Shown: positions 1-7,393, counted from the stretch's first letter. The stretch is 18,660 bases of DNA from Ruminococcus sp. (GCA_023667165.1 JAMPAO010000051.1:1-18660); one strand, 5' to 3'. A program made the numbers and translations. The notes: a model not told the origin generated them from the letters alone.

Positions 1-88
1 ATATTGAAAAAAATCAAGAAAAAAGCCTCAAATTTGACGTGTTCATAAAAAAGTTACAGTTTCATGTAGCATTTTAACGAAAAAACTA

Positions 89-117
89 TTTACAAATTGT
101 AAGTTATGTTATATAAT
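89..117 (+). promoter_or_regulatory. Sigma-A promoter of the XRE regulator gene
   Basis: TTTACA (89-94) and TATAAT (112-117) are separated by exactly 17 bp, a near-consensus housekeeping promoter about 65 bp upstream of the GTG start at 184. The surrounding sequence is very AT-rich. The -35 hexamer overlaps a dyad described separately, so the promoter could be autoregulated by the HTH protein it drives (inference). Confidence 0.75.
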
Positions 118-140
118 TTACATTATGTAGAGTTGTAAAT
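90..140. promoter_or_regulatory. Paired dyads over the XRE promoter (candidate operators)
   Basis: TTACAAATTGTAA at 90-102 is a 13-bp palindrome (one central base) overlapping the -35 box. ATTTACA (116-122) and TGTAAAT (134-140) form a second dyad at the end of the -10 box and over the start-site region. Both share the half-site TTTACA/TGTAAA, as expected for two operators of one dimeric repressor. The obvious candidate is the HTH protein encoded immediately downstream; this is inference. Confidence 0.45.
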
Positions 141-183
141 TAACATCTTTTATATAGATAAAAACTGCCATGGAGGTGCTTTT

Positions 184-870
184 GTGAATGCGGATTTTCC
201 CCGTATAATAACTCTGCTGCGCAAAGAACGCAGTATAAGCCAAAAGCAGGCGGCAGCTGATCTGGGCATTTCGCAGGCTCTTCTTTCCCATTACGAAAAG
301 GGTATAAGAGAATGCGGTCTGGATTTTCTGGTAAAAACAGCCGATTACTATAACGTTTCCTGCGATTATCTCTTGGGCAGATGCGCGGAGCCTATGGGAA
401 AGACCGACGCTGTTCCGCAGGCGGCTCTCTCGGGCGGAGAAGGCGGCAAGGACAGCCTTTCGCCTATGCAGAAAATGCTTATCCGTTCGCAGAAGCTGAT
501 ATTTTCAATGCTCAACGCCGCAGGCGACAAGGAGCTTGAAAGAAACGTAAGAGGATACCTTGCTCTTGCGGTATACAGGATATTCCGCGTCATATATACA
601 GCCAATCCAAAAAACGACAGGCGTTTTTTCACGGTGGATTCTCCGGGAGCGGACGGTTTTACTCTTTCCGCCATGGAGCTTAAAAAGGCGGGAGCAGAGT
701 GCGCCGCCAAAAACGGAGCTATGCAGAGCATTTCCATTACCACAAACAGCATATCCGCCGAATATTCCGCTTATTCCTCTTCACTGTTCAACGAGATAAA
801 ACAGTGCGAGGAGTTTATAGATCCCCTTGTAAATCTTCCGGATAACGAAACGGAAGAGGGGGAGCGGTAA
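184..870 (+). CDS. XRE-family helix-turn-helix transcriptional regulator
   Basis: This 228-residue protein has an N-terminal Cro/C1-type HTH at about residues 6-66. The recognition region contains ISQALLSHYEKG, and the domain ends in the common YYNVSCDYLLGR motif. The remaining 160 residues are not recognised; residues 95-135 look helical and could mediate dimerisation, and no membrane segment is visible. The GTG start at 184 has GGAGGTG at 172-178, five bases upstream; the nearby ATG at 188 is out of frame. The gene has its own promoter with two dyads and converges on the CE2-like esterase gene, sharing a hairpin terminator with it. It may autoregulate, and could control the adjacent carbohydrate genes, but the sequence does not show its targets. 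Confidence 0.85.
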   Translation: MNADFPRIITLLRKERSISQKQAAADLGISQALLSHYEKGIRECGLDFLVKTADYYNVSCDYLLGRCAEPMGKTDAVPQAALSGGEGGKDSLSPMQKMLIRSQKLIFSMLNAAGDKELERNVRGYLALAVYRIFRVIYTANPKNDRRFFTVDSPGADGFTLSAMELKKAGAECAAKNGAMQSISITTNSISAEYSAYSSSLFNEIKQCEEFIDPLVNLPDNETEEGER

Positions 871-898
871 TATCCGCAGAGCTGCGCTTTTGTATCAT

Positions 899-941
899 AA
901 AACCCGTACAAAGTTCGTTAAAACGGCTTTGTGCGGGTTTT
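899..941. terminator. Bidirectional hairpin terminator
   Basis: AAAACCCGTACAAAG (899-913) pairs with CTTTGTGCGGGTTTT (927-941), a 15-bp stem with one G-U pair and a 13-nt loop. A-rich and T-rich flanks provide U-tracts in both directions. It lies between the convergent XRE gene (ends 870) and the esterase gene (ends 971). Confidence 0.85.
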
Positions 942-970
942 CGGCATTTCTTTATACGCAGTCCCGGGAT

Positions 971-2038
971 TTATTTCTTTATATCCGGCAGATGGCCGCG
1001 TATAAATCCCGCCAGCTCTTCCGCCATTTCCTTATGCTCCTGATACCTGGGATGCCCCGGGGTGGCGGCTCCGTTTCTCTTAAACATCATGTGACAGGCA
1101 TTTATGCCGCTGCCGCAGAGCTCGGAAACGATCTCTCCTATAGCCTTGTCCCATTCGGGATCGTGACAGAGCAGGGTGGTAAGAAAGACGTATTTTGTAT
1201 TTTCGGGATAATGGGAATGAACGCCGCAGACTATGTTTTTGTAGCCTTCCTTCCATTTTGCGCGGTAAACGGGGTCGAAAATATCAAGATCGTCCATGCC
1301 GGTAACGCCGTTGTGCTTATCGTTCTGACCGAGAGCGAATACGACGATATCGGGTATATACCGCGAAAAATCCCATCGGGTGATCTCCCCGCCCTCGGGG
1401 AAATAGCACATTTTGTCATAAATGCTCTCCATTCCTATCATTTTCGGAGCGTGGAAATATCCCGTACCGTCAAAAACCGCAATTCCGCCCTGAGAAACGT
1501 TCTGTATATCGGCGTTCAAAAGGCGCGCGGTCTGCCAGGTATAGCTCAAATATGAATTGTCAAAGGAACTGTCATGTGAAGCGGGATCGCATCTTCCCGT
1601 AAAATCGTAAGCTTCGGAAACCTCGCCCGCCGAAACGCTGTCGCCGTAAAATTCCAGCCTTAAAGACGGTTTTTCGGGAGCGTCCGTAAATTCTCCGTCG
1701 CAGCAAAGCTCCCTAAGGGCGAAGCTGTGGTTTGCGGCGTGGCGCTTGTAGACCGTGAGAGTATGGATCTTGTCCGCTTCAAGATTATCCGCTATGAGCA
1801 GGGTGATATCCCTGCCGTCGTTTTGCCTGTCAAGGGGTATTTTTCCCATTCTGCCGTCTATGACATACCCCAGGCAAAGACTTCCCCACACCGTCTTGTT
1901 GTTTATCACAGCCGAAACGGACGTGCCCTTGAAGCTCACCCGAGCATATGAGGAGGCAAAGTAAAAATACGCTCCGTCCTCTTTGATGTCTATACGGCCG
2001 GAATAATTTATCCTGCTGTCCGAAAATTTCATCTCCAT
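971..2038 (-). CDS. SGNH/GDSL hydrolase, carbohydrate esterase family 2-like (putative acetyl esterase)
   Basis: The 355-residue protein has the CE2 layout: an N-terminal beta-rich domain (about 1-120) followed by an SGNH hydrolase domain (about 125-350). Catalytic Ser134 lies in FYGDSVSAGE (block I). QGGIAVF (183-189) matches block II, ALGQND (235-240) is block III with Asn239, and His329 in PGHPRYQEH is block V. No Asp is present three residues before His329, which agrees with the Ser-His dyad known for CE2 enzymes. CE2 members deacetylate xylan and other sugars. There is no signal peptide, so the enzyme is probably cytoplasmic and acts on imported acetylated oligosaccharides (inference). 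The ribosome-binding site is weak (AAGGCGG). It is divergent from the GH9-like gene and has a strong promoter at 2160-2188. Confidence 0.85.
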   Translation of the reverse strand: MEMKFSDSRINYSGRIDIKEDGAYFYFASSYARVSFKGTSVSAVINNKTVWGSLCLGYVIDGRMGKIPLDRQNDGRDITLLIADNLEADKIHTLTVYKRHAANHSFALRELCCDGEFTDAPEKPSLRLEFYGDSVSAGEVSEAYDFTGRCDPASHDSSFDNSYLSYTWQTARLLNADIQNVSQGGIAVFDGTGYFHAPKMIGMESIYDKMCYFPEGGEITRWDFSRYIPDIVVFALGQNDKHNGVTGMDDLDIFDPVYRAKWKEGYKNIVCGVHSHYPENTKYVFLTTLLCHDPEWDKAIGEIVSELCGSGINACHMMFKRNGAATPGHPRYQEHKEMAEELAGFIRGHLPDIKK

Positions 2039-2357
2039 TGTAAAACCGCCTTTTCACAAATTTCAGTATAATATTACATTATATTGGGAAATAATGCAAA
2101 TTTTTACTTAAACGTTTTCGCAAATACACATTTCCCGCAAAAAATTACCTATTGCACAAATTATAGCACATTACGGTTTATTTGGCAATAGCGTTCAATA
2201 AAATTTAAAAAAATAATGCAAAATATATTCAACTTTAGTTACAAGTAATGGTATAAATCTGACTATAATGTGTTGTATAATAATATTAGACTAAAATAAA
2301 ATCGAAAAACAAGATTTTTTATATATTTTGCACAGCAGTGTACGGAGGTGACGGTTG
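2039..2357. other. Divergent intergenic region between esterase and GH9-like genes
   Basis: This stretch of about 319 bp is very AT-rich and holds no credible gene. It contains the minus-strand esterase promoter. For the plus-strand GH9-like gene there are TATAAT hexamers at 2264-2269 and 2276-2281 and an extended -10-like TGGTATAAA at 2249-2257, none with a good -35, which would suit an activator-dependent promoter (inference). A 12-bp direct repeat AAATAATGCAAA occurs at 2089-2100 and 2211-2222, one copy on each side of the esterase promoter. GGAGGTG at 2344-2350 is the ribosome-binding site of the GH9-like gene. Confidence 0.6.
2160..2188 (-). promoter_or_regulatory. Promoter of the CE2-like esterase gene
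   Basis: On the minus strand TTGCCA (2188-2183) and TATAAT (2165-2160) are separated by 17 bp, with an extended -10 (TGCTATAAT). It faces the esterase and would leave a leader of about 115 nt. Confidence 0.75.
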
Positions 2358-4022
2358 ATGAAAAAAAGAATACATATTAACCGCCTCGGTTATATGGCAG
2401 GAATGCCCAAAACGGCAGTGTGCAAGGTGACGGCAGGTATCTTTTATTTGGTCGACGCCGTAAAGGGCATAAGCGTTTACGCCGGCAGGCTTTCCCATTC
2501 CTTTTTTGACAAGGAATCGGGAGATACGGTACGTCTGGCGGATTTTTCGGATTTTAACATAAAGGGAAGATATTTCATAAGAGCAGGCTACAGGCGGTCG
2601 GACGTGTTCGAGATCTCCGAGAAGCCGTATCAGAACGTGAGAAGCACGGTGATAACGGGTATATATCTCAATCGCTGCGGTTTCGATTACTACAGCGATC
2701 CCGTTGCCGGCAGACCGCAGGAAAAATATATGCGCCGTCAATGCCATACGGAGCACTGCGAAATACAGAACGGCAAAAAAACAGCCGATGTTTCGGGAGG
2801 CTGGCACAGCGCGGGAGGATATACCAAGGAAACCGTTTCCGCCTGCCTTGCCGCGGCTGATATGATATATGCGCTGAAGCTGTTCGGCGAGAGCTTTGGC
2901 GAGAGAGAACGCCTCCTTGTGGAGGACGAGGCGCTGTGGGGCATAGACTGGCTGCTTAAAATGCAGGACAAAGACGGCGGCGTGTTCTCCTGCTGCCGTC
3001 CGGAGAATAATTTTGAATTTTTCAGTCCCGAGGAGGACGAAAGACAGTATTTCCTCGGCGAAAAAAACTGTGCGTCGGCTCTCAGCTTTACGGCAGTCGC
3101 CGCATTGGCGGCAGGGTATTTCGGCAAAAGCCGTCCCGAGCTTTCGCGAAAGCTGAAAAAAGCCGCCGAGCATTGCTGGCTGTGGGTGATAGGAACGGAC
3201 GAATACCGCTACTACAGCGGCAAAAACGGCGTACTGTCGGAAAACGGGGACGGGTTCTATGCCCTTGAAAGCCGTTTTATGTGGGCGCTGTGCGAAATGT
3301 ACGTGCTTACGGGAGAAGAAAGCTTTGCTGAGATGGTAAGGAGCAAATATCTGTTCTCCTCCTTTACGGGTTTCGGCGGAGGACAGGACGGCGCCTGCGG
3401 AGGCTTTGCCGCTCTGTGCCATATGCTCTCTCCCAGGCAGCACAACAGGGCGGTGGAGGTATTTATCAGAAAACGTATACTCGATCATGCGGACAGAATG
3501 TGGATAGCGTCAAAGGGCAGCGGCTATCAGACCGCTCTGAGCTCCGAGAACGGCTTCGGCAGCGCAAGCAATTTCGAGATACTGTCCGACTGCATGGAAT
3601 TTATTCTGGCATATCTTATAAGCGGCGAGCAGAATTACCTTATAGGGGCAACGGATCAGTTTTCTTATATTTTCGGGAAAAATCCCCTTGGCGTCATATT
3701 TGTAACGGGAAGTCACGAGGATTGCTGCAGTTCGCCCAGTCATAAGCTGTCGGCGGCATTGTTCAATAACGAAACGGCGATACCCGGAATGGTGGTGCGG
3801 GGAGCAAACAGCCGCCGCAGCGACGAATATTCAAAATGGCATATAGAAAAGGGTTCTCCTCCGGCGGTATGCTACATTGACAGCGAATTCAGCTTTTCGA
3901 CCAACGAACCCGCAGTGCATTTTTCCGCTCCGCTCATATTCATATCGGCATTTTACGACAAGGTGGGAAGAAGCGCGCTGTCGGCAGGCAAGCTGACCGA
4001 CGGCGGAAATAAAACGGCATAA
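2358..4022 (+). CDS. GH9-family (cellulase-like) protein with missing catalytic aspartates
   Basis: The protein of about 554 residues has the GH9 layout: an N-terminal Ig-like domain (about 1-95, starting HINRLGY) and an alpha-helical barrel (about 100-535). Numbering here counts from the in-frame TTG at 2355; ATG 2358 is preferred because it lies 7 bases from GGAGGTG (2344-2350). GH9 enzymes normally carry GGWYDAGD, where the two Asp activate the water and act as base. Here residues 148-155 read GGWHSAGG, so both Asp are lost (Ser152, Gly155). The acid Glu survives (NE at 517-518 in STNEPAVHFSAPL), as does GKNPLGVIFVTG (441-452), but the usual HHR after it is HKL (463-465). There is no signal peptide, dockerin or CBM. 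It is probably cytoplasmic and either inactive as a classical cellulase or altered in mechanism. Confidence 0.85.
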   Translation: MKKRIHINRLGYMAGMPKTAVCKVTAGIFYLVDAVKGISVYAGRLSHSFFDKESGDTVRLADFSDFNIKGRYFIRAGYRRSDVFEISEKPYQNVRSTVITGIYLNRCGFDYYSDPVAGRPQEKYMRRQCHTEHCEIQNGKKTADVSGGWHSAGGYTKETVSACLAAADMIYALKLFGESFGERERLLVEDEALWGIDWLLKMQDKDGGVFSCCRPENNFEFFSPEEDERQYFLGEKNCASALSFTAVAALAAGYFGKSRPELSRKLKKAAEHCWLWVIGTDEYRYYSGKNGVLSENGDGFYALESRFMWALCEMYVLTGEESFAEMVRSKYLFSSFTGFGGGQDGACGGFAALCHMLSPRQHNRAVEVFIRKRILDHADRMWIASKGSGYQTALSSENGFGSASNFEILSDCMEFILAYLISGEQNYLIGATDQFSYIFGKNPLGVIFVTGSHEDCCSSPSHKLSAALFNNETAIPGMVVRGANSRRSDEYSKWHIEKGSPPAVCYIDSEFSFSTNEPAVHFSAPLIFISAFYDKVGRSALSAGKLTDGGNKTA

Positions 4023-4048
4023 AGGCGTAAAAAGGCAGGATAAAGTTG

Positions 4049-4119
4049 AAATGCTCCCAAAAGTTAGACAATGCGGTATAATATAAATATACCAAAAGTC
4101 AAACTAAAGGGGAGCATTT
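4049..4119. repeat. 71-bp nested imperfect palindrome, MITE-like or IS-end remnant
   Basis: Three nested stems share one centre: AAATGCTCCC (4049-4058) with GGGAGCATTT (4110-4119); AGTTAGAC (4062-4069) with GTCAAACT (4098-4105), one mismatch; and GGTATA (4075-4080) with TATACC (4088-4093). The sequence TGCTCCCAAAAGTTAGAC resembles terminal repeats of IS3-type elements of Firmicutes as I remember them, so this may be two abutting ends or a miniature element. No transposase is present. It sits between the convergent GH9-like and EAL genes and could also act as a terminator. Confidence 0.55.
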
Positions 4120-4173
4120 TATTTTTTGAAACGCCCGCCCGTTTTTGCGGATTATGATAATATTACAGTCCCT

Positions 4174-5382
4174 TTATTCCGCCGCTCTCGACAGTGTTAT
4201 GGCAAGAATATCCTCCGAGGCGGGATTTTTCATGTAATAGTTGGTGGTCTCCACTGCACGGTAAACGCCGTCGTCCCCAAGCTGCCGCGTTACCACGGCT
4301 CTTTCCCGCTGACCGTTCTCATATGCCGAGATCTGATCCGCCAGATCGAAGGTATCGGAGAAAAGCTGCCTGTCGTCGGGGTGCATGGTGGACGCGCCGT
4401 GTACAATAAGCTCCGTGTACACTCCCGTGGACGGACATGAGCGGGTGGAAAACTGCTCGTATGCCATCATATAGAAGCTGTTGCGGCTGAGATTGCTGAG
4501 TATCACCAGAGGATAACGCCTGAACACCGCGTTCAGCAGAAGCTGGGTCGCGCCTGTGGGAGGCAGGGTAAGCAGTATATCCTCCGTTTCGGGGGCGGAG
4601 CTGTCCGCCGCCAGAGCCTTGCGGAAATCCTCCTCGGGCATGGGCTTTGCAAACAGGAAGCCTTGTATCAGCTCGCAGCCGCAGGTGCGCAGGAATCCGA
4701 GCTGCTCCTTGGTTTCCACGCCCTCGGCAACGGTTATCAGCTTTAATCGGTGGGCAAAATCAAAAATGCTTTCCAGCACAATGCGCTCCTTTTCGTTTTC
4801 GCAGTTGCCGCTCAAAAGCGATTTGTCGATCTTGAGCACCGAAGCGGGAACGTCCTTTACAAAGTTCAGAGAGGACAAGCCGCTGCCGAAATCGTCAATG
4901 GAAACGGCAAATCCCTCGTCATTTATCGATCGGCAGAACTCTATTATGTCCGCGCCGTCGAACGCCAGAGCGGATTCGGTTATCTCTATCTCGATAAACC
5001 TGCGCGGCACGCCGTACCCGTCCACGGCTTCGCCCAACCGGCGGGCGAAATCCGTTTCCTTTGCGTGGAGCCGCGAAAAATTCACGGATACCGTAACTAT
5101 ATGCCGTCCCGCCTCAAGCTCTCCCGCCAAAAAGCGGCAGGTTTCGCGGAGTATGTACCAATCCAGCTCGGCAATAAGTCCCAGCTCCTCCAGCAAGGGG
5201 ATAAACATTCCGGGAGATATGACCACCCCGTCGGACATTATCCATCTCGACAGAGCCTCCGCGCCCTGAAGTCTGCCGTTTACGGCGTTGTGCTTGGGTT
5301 GATAGTATGCCTTGAGCTCGCGGTTTTCCATCGCCCTTTTTATAAGCTCTCCCGCGTTTTCCTTGTTGATATCGATGTTCAT
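4174..5382 (-). CDS. Cyclic-di-GMP phosphodiesterase (EAL domain) with C-terminal PAS-like domain
   Basis: The EAL domain (about 15-255) keeps every expected metal and catalytic residue: Glu42 in AEALSRW, Asn101 (SVNFS), Glu133 (EITES), Asp163-Asp164 (DDFGSG), Lys184 (LKIDKS), Glu220 (AEGVET) and Gln240 (QGFLFAKPMP). It should hydrolyse c-di-GMP to pGpG in the cytoplasm. Residues of about 285-400 resemble a PAS fold, with the characteristic MHPDDRQLF stretch (333-341). A sensor C-terminal to the EAL domain reverses the usual order. No GGDEF domain, membrane segment or signal peptide is seen. The ATG at 5382 has a strong AAGGAGGAG (5388-5396) upstream. The gene is monocistronic, divergent from the NAD(P)H-hydrate repair gene, and has a 16-bp palindrome in its promoter region. 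Confidence 0.93.
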   Translation of the reverse strand: MNIDINKENAGELIKRAMENRELKAYYQPKHNAVNGRLQGAEALSRWIMSDGVVISPGMFIPLLEELGLIAELDWYILRETCRFLAGELEAGRHIVTVSVNFSRLHAKETDFARRLGEAVDGYGVPRRFIEIEITESALAFDGADIIEFCRSINDEGFAVSIDDFGSGLSSLNFVKDVPASVLKIDKSLLSGNCENEKERIVLESIFDFAHRLKLITVAEGVETKEQLGFLRTCGCELIQGFLFAKPMPEEDFRKALAADSSAPETEDILLTLPPTGATQLLLNAVFRRYPLVILSNLSRNSFYMMAYEQFSTRSCPSTGVYTELIVHGASTMHPDDRQLFSDTFDLADQISAYENGQRERAVVTRQLGDDGVYRAVETTNYYMKNPASEDILAITLSRAAE

Positions 5383-5406
5383 GCTTACTCCTCCTTGTTT
5401 TGTATT

Positions 5407-5450
5407 AACCTGCGGTCATTGATATAATTATATCATAAAATTTGCAGGTT
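5407..5450. promoter_or_regulatory. Dyad-symmetric promoter/operator region of the EAL gene
   Basis: TGATATAATTATATCA (5420-5435) is a perfect 16-bp palindrome containing a minus-strand TATAAT (5432-5427). It is flanked by AACCTGC (5407-5413) and GCAGGTT (5444-5450), an inverted repeat on nearly the same centre. No good -35 is visible, so the promoter may need an activator or the dyad may bind a repressor (inference). The outer arms could also form a leader hairpin. Confidence 0.4.
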
Positions 5451-5573
5451 CGGTAATAAAATCATACATAAAAAAATATTTTTCGCAAAAGCAACATAAA
5501 TCGGCGCTGAAATTTGTAATATTTTGCCTAATTTTTTTCAAAAAAGCGCATAGCGCACGTCCGCGAAATATAG

Positions 5574-5579
5574 TATAAT
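5574..5579 (+). promoter_or_regulatory. Probable -10 element of the nnrE-nnrD gene
   Basis: TATAAT at 5574-5579 lies 40 bp before the ATG at 5619. No recognisable -35 is found 16-18 bp upstream; that area instead holds the small dyad GCGCATAGCGC. Confidence 0.35.
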
Positions 5580-5618
5580 AGTAATAAACTGTTATTGATT
5601 TTAAAGGAGCGTAATAAA

Positions 5619-7169
5619 ATGTACATCTGCACACCCGAACAAATGAAGCAGGCGGAAAATAACGCCGTATCGTCTGGGATATCCCTTGATACCCTCATGG
5701 AAAACGCGGGAGCGGCGGCGGTAAAAGAGATCGTAAAAAACATACCCCGTATCGCCGAGGGTACGGCTCTCATACTCTGCGGCAAGGGCAATAACGGCGG
5801 CGACGGCTTTGTCATTGCGCGGCTCTTGGACGAAATGGGGACAAAAGTGACCGTCGTCCTGCTCTTTCCCGAGCCGCAGACGGGGCTTGCCGCCGAGAAG
5901 CTGTCGCTTATACGCGGCAGGGAACGCATAAATATTATTTCCCCCGGGGAGCTTTCAGATGAAAGCGGCTTCACCCTCATTGCCGACGCCGTTTTCGGCA
6001 CGGGTTTTCACGGAGAGCTGCCCGACGGAGTTTCGGCTCTTTTCAAAAGAATAAACGGCATGAGCGGGTACAAGCTGGCGGCGGATATCCCCTCGGGAGC
6101 CGACAGCGTTACGGGAAGCGTATCGGAGGATACGATTTTCTGCGACCTGACCGTTACCTTCGGCGCGGCGAAGCAGGGTATGCTGCTGCCCCCCGCAAGA
6201 CAGCGGTGCGGCAGGATATCCGTCGGAGAAATAGGCGTTACGCCCGAATGCTTTGAGCAGGTTGGAAACGTTCCCCTGTTAAATGATATGGAGCTTGCCG
6301 CCTCGGTCATACCTCAAAGAGATCACAGATGCCACAAGGGAACGTTCGGCAGACTGGCGGTGATAGCGGGTTCGGAGAATATGAGCGGCGCGGCGGCTCT
6401 CAACGTATCGGCGGCGCTGCGCAGCGGCGCGGGACTTGTCACCCTCGCCTCCGTTCCCCCTGTGACAGACCGCGTCGGAGCGGGGATATACGAATGCACC
6501 TTTGAAAAAATGATCCCCAATGAAAACGGCGCGGTTTCCTCGGCTAATATGCCCAAAATACTTTCCCTGCTGAAAAGCTCCGGCGCGGCGGCTGTGGGCA
6601 GCGGTCTTACCGTATGCGAAGATACGGTAAATATTGTAAAAGAAACGGTCGTTTTCTGCGGTGAAAATAAAATTCCCCTTATCCTTGACGCAGATGGTCT
6701 AAACTGCCTGACAAGCTGCATAGATATTATCAGAAATGCAAAATGCAGGGCTGTGCTTACCCCTCATCCGGGAGAACTGGCAAGGCTTCTGGGAGAGGAT
6801 ATATCCGCCGTTCTGTCAGACAGACTGTCCGCCGCCGCAAGGCTGCGGGATAAAACAGGCGCGGTCATAGCCGCCAAGGGATATCCTACCTATATACTGT
6901 CGCCGGACGGAGAAATAAGAGCTTCATATACGGGCAACGGAGGACTTTCCAGAGGCGGCAGCGGCGATGTGCTTACGGGGGTGATCGCAGGGATAACCGC
7001 CATGAACGGAGGGCGCAGTCTGTTCGAATGCGCCTGCGCCGGAGTATATCTTTTCGGACTTGCCGCCGATATTGCCGCCCGAAAGCTGTCCGTAACGGGA
7101 ATGCTTCCCTCGGACGTAACAGCGCAGCTTCCTTTTGCGTTCAAACAGGCGGAGGAAAGCCGAAGCTGA
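5619..7169 (+). CDS. nnrD/nnrE (yjeF-type): Bifunctional NAD(P)H-hydrate epimerase / ADP-dependent NAD(P)H-hydrate dehydratase
   Basis: This fusion of about 516 residues repairs NAD(P)H damaged by hydration. The N-terminal YjeF_N epimerase domain (about 1-215) interconverts R- and S-hydrates and carries GKGNNGGDG (about 55-63) and AVFGTGFHG. The C-terminal carbohydrate-kinase-like domain (about 230-510) dehydrates S-NAD(P)HX using ADP and shows HKGTFGRLAVIAGS (239-252), LDADGLN (356-362), TPHPGE (381-386) and GGSGDVLTG (446-454). ATG 5619 is chosen because AAAGGAG at 5603-5609 is nine bases upstream; a longer reading from TTG 5595 would put that site inside the coding sequence. Clostridial genomes often place this gene near acpS or alr, but it stands alone here. 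It ends in a strong palindromic terminator. Confidence 0.95.
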   Translation: MYICTPEQMKQAENNAVSSGISLDTLMENAGAAAVKEIVKNIPRIAEGTALILCGKGNNGGDGFVIARLLDEMGTKVTVVLLFPEPQTGLAAEKLSLIRGRERINIISPGELSDESGFTLIADAVFGTGFHGELPDGVSALFKRINGMSGYKLAADIPSGADSVTGSVSEDTIFCDLTVTFGAAKQGMLLPPARQRCGRISVGEIGVTPECFEQVGNVPLLNDMELAASVIPQRDHRCHKGTFGRLAVIAGSENMSGAAALNVSAALRSGAGLVTLASVPPVTDRVGAGIYECTFEKMIPNENGAVSSANMPKILSLLKSSGAAAVGSGLTVCEDTVNIVKETVVFCGENKIPLILDADGLNCLTSCIDIIRNAKCRAVLTPHPGELARLLGEDISAVLSDRLSAAARLRDKTGAVIAAKGYPTYILSPDGEIRASYTGNGGLSRGGSGDVLTGVIAGITAMNGGRSLFECACAGVYLFGLAADIAARKLSVTGMLPSDVTAQLPFAFKQAEESRS

Positions 7170-7241
7170 TACCTGCGGCGGATATATTCCTTATCCCGTG
7201 CAGCGGCAGGCTCCGCCTTAATGCATTTAATACAAATCCCT

Positions 7242-7320
7242 CATTGAATTATGGGAATCTCCCGCCGCAAAAATCATATGCGCAAATTTTTGCGGCGGTT
7301 TCTTCTCCATAATTCTAATG
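7242..7320. terminator. Two-tier palindromic terminator after nnrE-nnrD
   Basis: The core is a perfect 13-bp stem, CCGCCGCAAAAAT (7262-7274) with ATTTTTGCGGCGG (7286-7298), an 11-nt loop and a T-rich tail. An outer inverted repeat on the same centre, GAATTATGG (7246-7254) with CCATAATTC (7307-7315), extends by CATT (7242-7245) with AATG (7317-7320) after one bulged base. The outer arms are unusual for a simple terminator. Confidence 0.85.
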
Positions 7321-7328
7321 GGGATTAG

Positions 7329-7334
7329 TATAAT
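7329..7334 (+). promoter_or_regulatory. Probable -10 element of the lipoprotein gene
   Basis: TATAAT at 7329-7334 has a weak -35 candidate, TCCATA (7306-7311), 17 bp upstream; that hexamer overlaps the outer palindrome arm of the preceding terminator. The spacing to the ATG at 7394 leaves a leader of about 53 nt. Confidence 0.4.
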
Positions 7335-7393
7335 ACGATCTCTCCTCAGAAAATGCGCGCGGGATCGCTACAGGGAAAGGAATTGATCATGAT

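Noticed and set aside
890..1555. 221-codon open frame on the plus strand
   Set aside because: Starts inside the terminator and is antisense to the CE2-like esterase with its SGNH motifs.
2319..3488. 389-codon open frame on the minus strand
   Set aside because: It is antisense to the GH9-like gene, has no ribosome-binding site or recognisable domain, and its composition is that of a shadow frame.
4556..5269. 237-codon open frame on the plus strand
   Set aside because: Antisense to the EAL domain; Ser/Arg-rich shadow composition.
5595..5618. Upstream TTG extension of the NAD(P)H-hydrate repair gene
   Set aside because: The extension contains the Shine-Dalgarno sequence for ATG 5619 and adds residues outside the family's usual start.
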